64,000 nt of DNA from contig OY756139.1 in the NCBI GenBank assembly GCA_963576785.1, positions 1-64,000 on the forward strand. The letters run 5' to 3'. A program made the position numbers and the translations under genes. The notes under the pieces are model-generated. The model saw nothing but the letters and a program-made list of their open reading frames with translations. It was not told where the DNA came from and did no database searches. Positions 7,459 to 19,378 of the stretch are shown here, piece by piece; positions within the stretch are counted from its first letter, which is position 1, and each line of letters begins with the position of its first letter. The stretch comes from Chlorophyllum brunneum. Lineage: Eukaryota > Basidiomycota > Agaricomycetes > Agaricales > Agaricaceae.

Positions 7459-10400
7459 ATGGACCCAGTCGTCCCTGCTGAAATAACCGCTGAACTCACC
7501 CAGATCCTCTCCAATCTCGTCCAGGGCGACAACGAGATCCGCCAAAAGTACCTATCTTTCCTTCTGTTTTCAATTTTTCTGATATCTTGCAGTGCAGAAC
7601 AGGCTGTTAATGAGCGTCTGGCGCAAACACCAGAGCTCTATCTTCTTGCGCTCGCGCAGTTCGCAATTGCCGCTGAAATGGACGTGATGCGGTCCTTTTC
7701 GCTCGTCCTTCTCCGACGGCTGTTGTTCCGTGTATCCCCTTCGACTTCTCAAACTCATCAGGCTCGTTTAACGCTCTACGACCACCTTTCTTCAAATACT
7801 CTTACCACCCTTCAACGCCTTCTCTTGTATTCCCTTTCTCACGAACTCTCCAATGATGTACGAAAAAAGGCTGTTGATACAATAACAGACCTATCGAAGC
7901 AGGAAATGGCCAGAGGTCGACCGTGGCATGCTCTTCAAGCCCAAGCGTTCTCCATGGCCCAAGTACAAACGACGGACGGCGCCGTAACATCCACCGCCCT
8001 TCGAGAAAGCGCATTTAGAATTTTTGCCGGTTGTCCTAACCTCGTAGTGGATTTACAGACGGACGGGGTCTTGGGCGTCTTTCAGAGGGGATTACAGGAC
8101 ACTGAGAGTGTTGTAGTGAGTCATCATAACTATCATGTATATTACGATCTGATTACCTGCCAGGTTCGCCATGCAGCCCTCCTTGCTGCCGTCGAATACC
8201 TCACCGCCGCCGATTCGCAACAGCTAGCACGATCACTTCCACTCATGTACCCTATGCTCGAAACTGTTCACGTACTCTCGCAATCGCTATCCCAACCTTC
8301 GACAACGACGAAAAATGTATATCAACAGATAACGCAATTCCTCACCACCCTCACACCACTATGTTCTTCTCACCCAACCCTTTTCGCCCCTCATCTTCCA
8401 GCCATCTTATCCTTCCTTCCTCAGTTCATCCTTCCGGTCGTCGATAGTGGCCTTACCCCGACCCTCAATCAACCTTTCCCATCCGGTGGATCTAAACAAG
8501 GCGCTTTCGTATTCCCACCTCCAGGTTCGACCTCCACCGCGCCCGAACCCGAAATCGATGACGAGGCAGAAGCACGCTCGACGATGCGTCTTACTGCTCT
8601 CGAGTTTATGATCAGTTTATCCGAGGCTCGTCCTATCATGGTCCGCAAAGATGAGAATTGGGTTGGCGTCATGGTCCGTGCTTGTCTAGAAGGTATGAGC
8701 GAATTAGACGAAGACGAGGATATTAATATCTGGCTCAAGGAGGATGTGAGTCATAAATTCATCTGCCTTTTTCCACTCATTCCATTGTAGCCGTCCATTC
8801 AATCAAGTTCCATCGACGATTCTCCTCCTTCCCTTTACGAACAATCGCTAGATCGTGTTGCTTGCGCTCTTGGTGGTCGCGCTGTCCTACCTCCCGCTTT
8901 CGAGCAGATACCGTCGATGCTCGCCAGTTACGATTGGAGAACCCGTCATGCAGGTCTCATTGCTATCGCCTCTATCGCAGAGGGAACAGGAAAGGTTATG
9001 CTGAATGAACTCGGTAAAATAATCGAGTACGTGGCTAGCTGTTTGGATCACCTCGTCTACTTACCGTACCTAGTCTCGTAACGCCCATGTTTCGGGATAC
9101 CCATCCCCGAGTCCGCCATGCAGCTTGTCAATGCGTGTAAGTTGATTTTACGGTTCAATACTTCGTATTTACCGGTCGTAGAGGCCAATTGTGTACCGAC
9201 CTCGAGGTAACTTCGTTTTTTACTGTCATACAGCACACCCTTAATATCTCGTAGGAGGTGATGCAAGAACGTTACCACCAACAGCTCTTTGCTGTCCTCA
9301 TTCCTACCCTCGAAGATCCCGAACCACGGTTAGCGCAATCTGATCTTGTTGACGTCAACTAACCTGTTTCGTAGTGTCCATTCACACGCAGCCGCAGCTC
9401 TTATCAACTTTTGCGAAGGCGTCGAACATGACACTTTAATTCCATACCTTGACCCAATCGTAGAACGACTTCTCCGATTATTAAATCCTGGAGGCGACGA
9501 GTCACAAGTCAATCGTTACGTTCAAGAACAAGCTATCACGACTCTCGCTATGGTCGCTGACGCCAGCGAGGCGACTTTTACGAAACATTATCCCACTATC
9601 ATGCCCCTCCTACTCAACGTTCTGAGGAACGCGGATAAACCTGAACATCAACGGTTGCGTATCAAAGCTATGGAATGCGCTGGACTAGTCGGTACGTCTC
9701 GAGATTTGATCAATCCTCTCCTTACATCTGACTTCTCACTTAGCCATCGCCGTGGGTCGTGATATATTCCGTCCAGACGCGGCGACACTTATAGAGTTAT
9801 TAATACGTATACAAAGTGCGTGACAGACCTGTATATCTCAGCCCTCCGCTCATCAGCACTCCAGAGAGCCCACTTGATCCTAATGATACCCAGCTCGGAT
9901 ACTACCTCATTTCAACATGGGCGAAAATTGGCCAGGCACTCGGTCCGGAATTTGAACCTTACCTTCCTCTCGTCATGCCGAATATTCTCAAGACTGCTAG
10001 CACAAAGACTGATATTTCGGTATATGGTAAGTTATGTATCTAACTCGACCCGTTAACGCAAGCGTTGAGGATGTTCATTAGAAGATGATGACGATGACGA
10101 TTCTAATACCGAGCGAGAGGGCTGGGAGACCGTCACGGTTGATGGTCGTACGATGGGCATCAAGACCTCTGCTCTTGAAGAAAAATGTCAAGCTTTCGAG
10201 ACGTTGCTCATATATTGTTCAACTTTGGGAGGGAAATACGCACCGTATCTCTCCCAAACTCTAGAGATTTGTATTCCATGTCTCAAGTTTGATTTCCACG
10301 AAGGCGTTAGAGAAGCCAGTGCGATGTAAGTTTCGCCTTCCCTTCACTTTGATAACTTTTCATTGTTTTGTAGGCTCGTACCCCGCCTTCTTGATTCCGG

Positions 10401-10833
10401 AAAAACTAGCAACACACTCACGACTCAAATGGTCACTGCAACCTTCAATCAACTTATTACGTGCATCCGCACTGAACCCGATTCTTCTTTCCTCGCATCA
10501 CTCTACAAGTGTTTCACCGAATCCCTCCAAGTCATCGGTGGACCCACAAACCTTCCTCAAGAGTATCATGCGAGTATCATCAACGCAACAAAGCATCAAC
10601 TCCAAGTCCTGGCGGATAAACGCAAATCACGCGCGAATAGATTAGCGGGTGATCCAGATATAGACAAAGAGGATATTACGCTGTATGAACAGTTTGAGGA
10701 GTTTGCGCTGCAGGAGATGGATAAGTTGTTGCAAGATTTGGATCGGAATCATCCGTTGAGGATTGCGGTTTCGAGTGTCAGGGATTTGGGCGTGAATGAT
10801 TGGGATACGGATGATGATGGTGAGGTTGGTTGA
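7459..10833 (+). CDS. Importin beta-3 / karyopherin Kap121-type nuclear import receptor
   Basis: Nuclear import receptor of the Kap121/Pse1/IPO5 family, which carries cargo such as ribosomal proteins and histones through the pore under Ran-GTP control. Exons: 7459-7547, 7593-8115, 8164-8745, 8791-9026, 9074-9136, 9182-9206, 9255-9328, 9375-9691, 9744-9819, 9857-10026, 10082-10325, 10374-10833 (953 codons with stop, in frame). HEAT-repeat signatures typical of the family are clear: LALAQFAIAAEMDVMRSFS, ALGGRAVLPPAFEQ, DWRTRHAGLIAIASIAEG, HPRVRHAACQCVGQ, HSHAAAALINF, TWAKIGQALGPEFEPYLP and EGVREASAM. Intron 9820-9856 is only 37 bases and exon 9182-9206 only 25. Yeast Kap121 and human IPO5 have about 1,090 residues; this model has 952 and ends in an acidic tail, so the last HEAT repeats seem absent. 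Confidence 0.92.
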
Positions 10834-11014
10834 GGGTGTGTATTGTTATTTGAATAGATGGGGACCAGGATGTATATACAGTATGTGTTTTCCATGGATA
10901 AGTTGACGAGTTTGTTCCATGATCCAAGCAGGCTTCTGTGCTGTGGCTATACCGAGGACGTAATGTTCGCACGATGAAAGTGGCGCTTGTAACACCTTTG
11001 TGCTGTACTACACC

Positions 11015-12090
11015 ATGGGGAACCAGCCCTCGAGTAGCACTGGGCAGACACCAGTCTCCGCTCGTTACCAATCCAGCACACTTCCCGATTCGTTCTTCTC
11101 AGCACGATCCACAGCCGAGACGCCTCCACCATATGACAGGCATTCCTCCGTGAACTATGCAGATAGTTCGTGCTCTAAACTCGATAGCTACACCCCCGAA
11201 GACTCACATAGGCTCAGTTTCAGACAAGGCGAAAGTTGTGTTTAGAAGCTCAGACCAAGAATACTTCTCGCTCGACCGTAAAGACATTGATGCCCACACT
11301 GGCGCTCTGATAACTGAGAATTGGAGCCCCCGCAGTATGATTGACTTGGCGGAAACGTCAACCATCCTGAGGACGCTCTTCGAATTCATTGGTCCCCGTA
11401 GGCACCCGAAACTCCTAAATGAAAAATTCGATTTCTTGGCAGAGGTAGCAAAAGCTGCCGAGAAGTACAACGTGTATAGTGCGATGAACACTTGTTCAGA
11501 GAGAATGAGGTGAGCTTTTTTGTATAGGACCATACGATAGCGTTGGTTTATGACTTGTTTCGCAGGTCTTTTGGTGATCGTCATCCGAGACTTGTTCTTC
11601 TTTATGCAGCGTATAATGACTATCCTCACATTTTTAATGAATGTGCTCCGCTTGTTATCACGAGTGAGAACCTCGAGGATCTCACCCCCCTTCTTCCTAG
11701 CGAATTTCATCTTCCTTGGGTAAAGACATTGTCTTCACTATCTTACCGCTAGTATCTAATCATCTATCCCAGCTACGCTATCACGCCAAATGGTCGAAGG
11801 CCTTGACTGATATCGCCACTTACTCCTCGATACCCTCAAGCGCTTGGTCCTCGTCTAAGTGCTGGCGATCATGTGGACGAATCATCTATCATGCTCTCGC
11901 TGCCGGTGTGCACTCCCTCAGCGACCTTTCACTGATATTCGCCGATAATGTCCGGAACCATACAAGCAGTTGCAAGGATTGCGAGGAAGTCTGTTCCAAC
12001 TGGAAGAGACATGCGGAGACGGTGATTGGCGAGATTGGCCCGTTCAGTGAGACTTGTATGGCCGCTGAGCCTCTTGTAAAAGTAGAGTGA
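11015..12090 (+). CDS. BTB/POZ-domain protein of the mushroom-expanded type
   Basis: Exons 11015-11165, 11212-11509, 11566-11719 and 11773-12090 give 306 residues. A disordered Ser/Thr/Pro-rich N-terminus (about 50 residues) precedes a BTB fold that starts at VVFRSSDQEYFSLDRKDI, followed by IDLAETSTILRTLFEFI and KFDFLAEVAKAAEKYNVY, the usual motifs of the very large agaricomycete BTB family. The C-terminal third has a helical region with DLSLIF and the Cys-containing SSCKDCEEVC stretch also typical of these proteins. They are presumed protein-interaction adaptors, possibly for cullin ligases; no substrate can be inferred. The first intron (11166-11211, donor GTTCGT) is the least certain; without it the frame would end early. 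Confidence 0.8.
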
Positions 12091-12250
12091 AATGATGTAC
12101 ATATGTCTGTATTTTGTTGCTCCTGCTAACAAATAGTTTTCGATGGTCTTGACCCTGAGTGTCTTTGTTTTATCATGAAGACAATAACAAACAACATCGG
12201 TTCGCTCGGGTGTATGTAATTGTTCCGAACAATGTAGATGCTGAACTAGC

Positions 12251-14220
12251 ATGTTACGAATACGATACCGGACAAGGGCTTCTACCTTGATTCGCGGCCT
12301 TTCGACCAAACCTATCCTCCATATCCCAAGGTCTTCATCAATCCACCCGTTCGGTGACCCATCCAACCAGAGACCCATTCTACGCGACGTCGGATGGACT
12401 ATAAACGAAGGTGAAGCATGGGCGGTTATGTCCACATCCTCAGGCGACAGTGGTAAACGTGCCATATTTAGGGTATGGTTTCCTCCGCCGTTTAACTACT
12501 CGTAAATTGAACATGAATAGGCATTATTAGGCCATCTCCGGGTCCTCTCTGATCCAACTACGGTATCCCAAGACGGGCTATACCCCTTCCTCGGAAAAGA
12601 CGTCGACCCATATACCCGTATTGCCAGTGTCTCCTTCTCTCATCGTTCAAATCGCGGCGTCGGAGGCGCCTTCTATGATTATACCGCTCGTTATGGAGCC
12701 ATACGTGACGAAGATGCGCTCACTCTCCGAGAAAGTATGTTTCCCGAGAGTATACCAGACCTCAAGCCCGACCCACTTGCTGTTTCACCCTATGACAGAC
12801 CAAAAATCAAAAAACAAGCCTTTGACACCGTAGTCAAACTGTCCGACGAGGACAAAGCTCTCTTCGGTATCCTCGTTAAGGAGATGGATCTGGAGCGTTT
12901 ACTTGATCTGCCACTCATTGCTCTGAGTAATGGGCAAACAAGACGAGCAAGGATCGTGAGGGCGGTATTGTCGAAGCCGGAAATCATGCTCTTGGACGAA
13001 CCACTGAGTCCGTATCCTTTGCTTCCTTCTCACTTTACTCGGCTCATCAGAATATAGCCGGCCTCGATGTATCTTCACGACCCAAGCTTCTCCAGCTGCT
13101 ACACAAACTACATAAAACTCACAAGCCACGTGTCGTTCTCGGACTGCGGACTCATGACGAAATCCCTGAATGGATCACACATGTCGCGTTAGTACAAGAT
13201 GGGACTGTCAAAGCAGGAACCAAGGACAATGTCGTACCTCTTATCACTCACGACACGTCCGATTTCAGCACTTCTGGACCTGGGGGTATTGGAACTAAGG
13301 TAGGGCCCATAGTCCTCGATTTGCAAAATGTGAGCGTCAAATACGGCGATCGTGTAGTAGGTCATTTTTCATTCTTCGAACTGGAAAATGTGGTTAACGA
13401 TTTTTAGGTGTTGGATAACATCAATTGGCAAGTCCGTCAAGGAGAACGATGGCATCTGCAAGGTTCGAATGGTACGTAGTAATCTACTTATCCCCAAGCC
13501 CCAACCAACGCAATTCGCACACCAGGCTCCGGTAAAACAACACTTCTCTCCCTTATCCTTGGCGACCATCCACAATCCTATATCCAATCCCATCTTCTCC
13601 TACCATCACCCCCTCACCCATCTATCCCATCCAAATTCGTCCTGAACCACCGCAAACGCATCCCTACCGCCAACCTCCGTCAATCCATCGGTATCATCTC
13701 TCCAGAACTTTTCGACGCCTTCCCTCGTCATCACAATCCCTCCGGAATGTCCGTTCTCGAAGCGATCGGTACAGGTTTCGAAGGCGTTTTCGTTCCTTTA
13801 CCCGGAGGTGGTATCGGTGCTACCTCACCCGACCAAAAATCCCTCCGCGACTGGCGACAACATCGTATTTGGGAAATGTTAGAAAATCTCGGTCCTTCAG
13901 CCTGGAAACCATCAGAATACCCAAGAGAGTTAGCTGCGGAATTCGCACAGAAGAAATTTACTGATCTGAGTGTGGGTGAACAGAAGATGGTGTTGTTGAT
14001 GAGGACACTTGTCGGGAGACCGCCGGTGGTTTTGTTGGATGAGGTTTGGAGTGGGATGAGCGAGGAGATGGTTAGAGCTGCTAGGAAGTACTTGAGGGAG
14101 AGAGTCGGGAGTGATCAGGTGGTTGTGGTTGTTACGCATTGGGAGGATGAGGTACCTTGGACTGAGAAGGAGGGCGTAAAGAAATTTAGATTGGATGGAG
14201 GCAGGGGAGTTATTGTGTAA
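12251..14220 (+). CDS. Twin-ATPase ABC protein without membrane domain (YDR061W/ModF-like), likely mitochondrial
   Basis: Exons 12251-12472, 12521-13007, 13058-13356, 13408-13471, 13526-14220 encode 588 residues. Two ABC ATPase domains lie in tandem with no transmembrane span, resembling yeast YDR061W and bacterial ModF. Domain 1 has a degenerate P-loop (SSGDSGKR, no Ser/Thr after Lys), signature LSNGQ and Walker B IMLLDEPLTGLD. Domain 2 has a canonical P-loop GSNGSGKTT, signature LSVGEQ and Walker B VVLLDEVWSG. The first 20 residues are rich in Arg and Ser/Thr with no acidic residue (MLRIRYRTRASTLIRGLSTK), which resembles a mitochondrial targeting sequence; that is inference. Substrate unknown. 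The ATG at 12251 fits the presequence. Confidence 0.85.
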
Positions 14221-14268
14221 TCCACCAAGGCGCGAGCTGTTTTGTCATCTAGTCCCTGCGTACGAGCA

Positions 14269-14283
14269 CCCCCCCCCCCCCCC
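14269..14283. repeat. Homopolymer of 15 C
   Basis: An uninterrupted run of 15 C lies in the 192-base space between the convergent ABC and F-box/LRR genes. Its length may be uncertain in the assembly. Confidence 0.95.
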
Positions 14284-14412
14284 TTCGACCATGCGATTTG
14301 TTGCACAGATATGACCATCCCATACGACCTGACAGGATAAATTATCCAACCCCGATTACGTCCGACGTCAAAGGCTCCTAGAGCACTTCTGAAAACAAAA
14401 TACATTCCGAAT

Positions 14413-15991
14413 TCACCTCCCTACATTGGCAGTTCGAGAAACATAGTACCGCAGCTGCTCCAGGTCCCACGCAAGCTTCGATTCCTCGAACCCATCCTCC
14501 GCGAGAGTAGACACTCTTGCACACGGAAACGTCCAGTAAATATACTCTGCCAACTTCAATCTCTCTCGCATTGTATCTGGAAACACGGTTCCTACCGATA
14601 TGACTAAATTTTTCAGAGTCGACCGCCTTGGTTGGACATGAGAAATGTTGTACGACGTGACTTGCAAAAAATCGACGGGGAGACATATTTTCTCCAACTG
14701 ACCAGACTGGGATTGAGCGACCGAGGAGAAGATTGAAGGAGATAGCTGATTCGACTCGGAGCCAGCAATGACGAGACCCCGTAGGGATGGCCGTGATGTG
14801 AGGATCTGGATGACATCAGCCTCCGTTAACTGCGATACGGCGCCAAGGACTTGTAGATGCCGAAGCCGTGATAACGATTGCAGAATAGGCCGAAGGTCCT
14901 CTATTCCCAAGTGTAGACCCTTAGCCTTCACAGTGATCAAAATAGCTTCAACGTGGGTTAAATGAATGGCGGAACAGAGAATATGGCACAACTCTTTAGA
15001 GGACGTTAGGTGAAGGGAAAGAGTCACGAGCGATGGACAGTCCAAATGCCCAAGAAGGAAGTTGTGAAGAAATTTCCCATGAAGTTCGAGGCGCTGCAAC
15101 TTCCTGAAGCAGAATTTTTCATCCTTCATCTCACCGAGGACGGCCGAAGAATCAAATTCAACGGAGCGACCGTCTCGAATTCGTAGATTGGATAGTTTTG
15201 GAGAGCTTGCGAATGCGAGGTACCATTTTGCATAGCAATGCGCGAAATCCGGAAAGACGAAATCGAGAGAGACGTTGGGTGCCGTGGTGAGCAAAATACA
15301 GGGAGCAATGCCTGGAGAGAGAGGACATCCACCATGAATCTCGACGGACGATACGGGTGCACTTTGCATCTGGAGTATGCTGTGGAAAAGAAGGAGGGCT
15401 ACTTCATCTTCTGTTTTCAGGTTGTGGTGAATAACCTTCTTGAGCGACGGAGAAGCAAGTAATGGGAAAGTAGTGTTTGGGTCATGCGCTCGGCGACTGG
15501 GGTCCCAGAGCATGATGAGCACTTGCAGGTTTGGAAAGAGATAAGACGTGTTGGTCGCAGTCAAGACAAACACCCCGTCCCGCAATTCGACAGATTTAGA
15601 GCCGTGCGAAACAAAAGTTCGGGTGTAGGATAGAAGGTTCCGGGTGCGTTCTTTGGATTTGTCTTGGAGCGGTTGGCGTAATATCTAATGGAAGAGTTTA
15701 ATTGAAGGATGTTTCCGAAGGTGATTTGCGTACCATGGGTGAGAAGATTTTTGCAATGTTGGACCCCTCTGTGTCAGTTATACATCTAACTACATGTTTT
15801 ATTCCCCATACTGTCCTCCAAATCTCGGAGTGAGCGAGGGCAGTGAAATGACTGGAGACAAGTGCTAATGATTGGAGGACTGCCTTCTTCGCCCCTCGAG
15901 CAGTAATGTCGTCTGCAGGGTCGAGCCTATACTGCCTGATGATCTCTATCCAAATATCATGATTAAGACAGCTGCGAGAATCACTGTGCAT
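14413..15991 (-). CDS. F-box-like / leucine-rich-repeat protein
   Basis: Two exons, 15734-15991 and 14413-15684 on the minus strand, give 509 residues. The N-terminus has an F-box-like helix set (LNHDIWIEIIRQYRL, then LQSLALVSSHFTALAHSEIWRTV), and the rest carries irregular leucine-rich repeats such as KLSNLRIRDG, LQRLELHGKFL and RLRHLQVLG. This layout is that of fungal F-box receptors that bring substrates to SCF ubiquitin ligases. The family is greatly expanded in Agaricomycetes, so no target can be named. It converges with the ABC gene. Confidence 0.75.
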
Positions 15992-17897
15992 TATGAGTGT
16001 AGGAATGAAAGGTCGCAGGCAGGTGAGACCTACATACCCCGTGACACAAAAGGGGCCAAATACCGACTGTCTTCCATCAACGACATTAATTCTTTCCCCT
16101 GGTCATTTCAGAGGAACGCTACTACAAAGGTACGTTTTTCGAAGTGAAATGCAGTCTAAACTGTCCCCCGTCTGCCAACAATGCCGCCCAAAATGTCTCC
16201 CGCCTGTCAAATATGATGGTCAGCTTGAACCACATTGTACATGTCTTTCACCCCGACTTTCAGTGGTCAGTCATACCTTTGTTTTTTTCAGGAGAGGACC
16301 CAGAGGTGCCAGTGACTGGTGACCTATGACGACCAATCAGAGCACCAGCCACTTTCTCCTTCGGGGTATCATCTTCTTGCGGGAAACATCGTTGGCTCAT
16401 GGTGCGGCCACAGGTGTAAACGCACAGGTTTTCTTCTTCCAAGTCACTGTATCCATAAAAAACCAAGTCTCCAGTGGTGTTGCAGGATCACCAGCTTCCA
16501 TCCGTTATCATCCATATTCATTCTTTACTAATACTGATGCCGAAATTGCTGAAAGGTTCATAGTATGCAACCCCTCGACGTGTTTAATAGGCGTGTATTC
16601 GCTTGATCGCATAGGCATACACATCACGATCGGTGTACATAGGCTCTGGGCACACGATGACCATGTTCAGGAGCCCCGATCTTGAACACTTCTCTTAGGG
16701 CTGTGGGCGTAGAAGTGCTCATGTGACCGTTGCTACCAGGGAGCTGGAGGCCTCGTAGGGTGGTTGACCTAGTAGAGACATCAGCCATCCTACGGATACT
16801 CTTCTAGCTCATTGTTGTCAGGGCGTCTCAAGCTGCTGAACGGAAAGTTTGATTCCCTGGTCGAGTTGTCTAAAGCGTAGCTTGTATCTCTTTTAGTGAC
16901 CGTCACGCTCCCGCCCTCCCGTCCCCACCATACTACAGCTACCACCACACCCATTATGAATGTGGCCTACACGCTGTTACAAACAACAAACCGGAGAGCT
17001 TCGCTCCTATCCCCCCATGAGGATTCTGTAATATCTTTGTGACTTTGTCGCCATCCGATGGTCCGCGGCGTAGCTTTAATCCTATGCCAAGTGATCGAAA
17101 GCTCTGATGAAGATTACGAGCGTTGAACAGGAATGTATATGTATTCTGTGCATAAAGGAGACAGCGCATGGTAAATCTATCCCTGAAATCATATCCCGTA
17201 TGACATCCTTCCTCAAGCCAGGTTTAATGAACCGCAAGCGGCTCTATTGAGGAAAGCATTGTGCTCGTCTACCCGACTATAACTATTTACCAATAAAGGC
17301 CTTGAAAATGACAGGCATTGCGAAGATGAATGCGCAGGCATTATCTTCAGATGAGAACCGTTCCTGTCGTAGTCCTCACGCCCGAACGTAGTGTCATGCC
17401 ATGAGACTATCGAAGATGTGCTGGAGGCAGTGACCAGAGCGCCAGCCACTGACCACCAACCCAGAAGAAGGCTTCCGCTTAGAGAATTCCAAGGGATGAC
17501 ATCTAACATCTAACAAATTATATGACCCGTGAAGAAGCTCGGGGAGCCTTGTCTCACCGGGCCTCTGATAGCTCAACCTTGTTTCCAACTTCGAACGGTC
17601 TGGACTCGACACTCAGACTGCTGGTAGGACTGGGTTGGTGCACGCTATGGCACCCAACTGGCACAACGACTCGTGTATCAATTTCGTTTCCGATTACGGT
17701 AGTAGGAAGGTATATTATGGAGCGAAAAGGGAAGTTATCAAGTGAATGATCTGACTTTCGGACGATATTCTCCTCATTGTTCTTGTCCCCGCGTGATGCC
17801 GCGCCGTTCCCTAGTATCCCGAGATGGGCGAGGACGAGCCCAGTGATAGACGAACGCTATCAAGCTCACACTTTCTGACCCAAGAGGATTTCTTGTC
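15992..17897. other. Intergenic region with decayed gene fragments
   Basis: Nearly 2 kb between two F-box genes. Only short frames are present. One recognisable item is the broken BTB remnant at 16716-16880; the rest gave nothing. Confidence 0.6.
16716..16880 (+). pseudogene. Remnant of a BTB/POZ gene
   Basis: Translated with frameshifts and stops, this stretch reads VTVATRELEAS, then VDLVETSAILRILF, then a broken segment and ERKFDSLVELSKA. These line up with the IDLAETSTILRTLFEFI and KFDFLAEVAKA segments of the intact BTB protein at 11015-12090. Stop codons (for example after RILF) make it a dead copy. Confidence 0.55.
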
Positions 17898-19248
17898 TTA
17901 GGTCCTAATGTACATACCTAGGTAGTAGGAAGGGAACGGATAGTGGGGGTAGAATTCGGGCATGGCCTGGGCCTGTCCCCCATATCGGGTTAACTCCACC
18001 CGGGGAATTCCCTTTTCCTTCCACCCTCTAACACCCGAAGGCCCTCGGTCAAATAGGAGCTGAATCTGTTCCTTGTCCACGTCACCCATGCACACAAACC
18101 GAAACTCCTCCAAGCTCTCGAACATCTCCTTCCGAGTTTGCAAAACATGAACCCAGTCCGGACCACGGTCCCACAAGGAACGTATGTTACTCTCGGTGAG
18201 ATTTTGCTGAACGAGGAGAATCAACTTTCGGAGGCGGGGTGGATTGATGACACTCAGCACTTGCGGAATCCAACTAGGTAGCATTTTTGTTTCGACGAGA
18301 CCGGACCGGGTACGCAGAACGAGAGTGTCCAGGTTTACGTTATGCTCGAGGTTCCAATGGTCTGCCCAAACTATTTCTATAGGTCAGGCCGGAGGGATAG
18401 TTTTTCAAAGATTAACCTTCCTCACCTCCAATACCTCCAGGTATGGTCATCCGGTCCAAGTCGAGCAGAAAGTGAGTCAAGCCTGGACCCATCTCCTTCA
18501 GAAAAGTCCCCGTGTTGCACATTGAGGGCCCTACATTCACCATGAACAGCATATGGACGTTCCGTAAAGAGTTTGACCGCATAAGGAGGCACAAGAGCGG
18601 TTCATTGGGTAGGTAGAGCACAAGGCTGTTGAGGCAGGGCGGGAGAGTGTTAATGCGGTTAACGCGCAGGTTCGTAGACTGCGGGTACACCGTTCCATAA
18701 ATGCATCCCCAAATCCTCCTCGAAACCGATGAAAGAAGCTCAATCAAAGAATACCTTTGGATGGCTCCACCTCGGTCATTGATGATGAGAGTCTGAAGTC
18801 TCTCAAAGCGAGCAAAAAGACTGGGTCTCGCCTTGCGGTACACGGGAAAGCCTTGGAAGTACAGGGTCGTAACGTTCGGGAGTAGTCGCGGGATCTTGTT
18901 AGCATTGTACTTCCATATTTCGTAGTGTAGTGAGCGTAGCGTAAAAATTCGGGTTGGACGACAGAAGAGTTGTAGTACTTGAACGTGATGAGCGAATGTG
19001 CATCGAGGAGTGTTGACGATGCGAACAAACACCCCGAGTTGGTCAATTGGGAGAACTAAAAAGCGAAATAGGAAACTCCTGGAAACGGAAGCCCAGCTTC
19101 GAGACACAAGGGCCAATCGATGAAGTGCCCCAAGATCGTCTTGGAGCATGGCCATAATGATACCCAGAATCTCTAGTGGTAGTCTCGATGGTGCCATATC
19201 TGTGTGTGAAGATGTAGGCCCGAATGCATTATATGTTGGAGTACGCAC
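17898..19248 (-). CDS. F-box protein
   Basis: Exons 18426-19248 and 17898-18376 on the minus strand give 433 residues. The F-box is at the N-terminus: LPLEILGIIMAMLQDDLGALHRLALVSRSW style sequence, split here into LPLEILGIIMAML and LHRLALVSRSWASVSR. Downstream are hydrophobic beta/LRR-like segments (LPNVTTLYFQGFP, LQTLIIND). The role would be substrate recognition for an SCF ligase. A second in-frame ATG 17 codons downstream (MAPSRLPLEI) is an equally good start. Distantly similar in design to the neighbour at 14413-15991, but sequence similarity is low. Confidence 0.75.
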
Positions 19249-19378
19249 TGTTGTGGACGTTGGTTACCCATTTTTTCTTGATAAAGCGTAGCATTGAGCA
19301 CTGAAGCAGTATGCAACAAGCTTTCATCACCAACACGCAGTCAGCGCACGTGATCCAATATATAGGGTCGCGCTCGAC

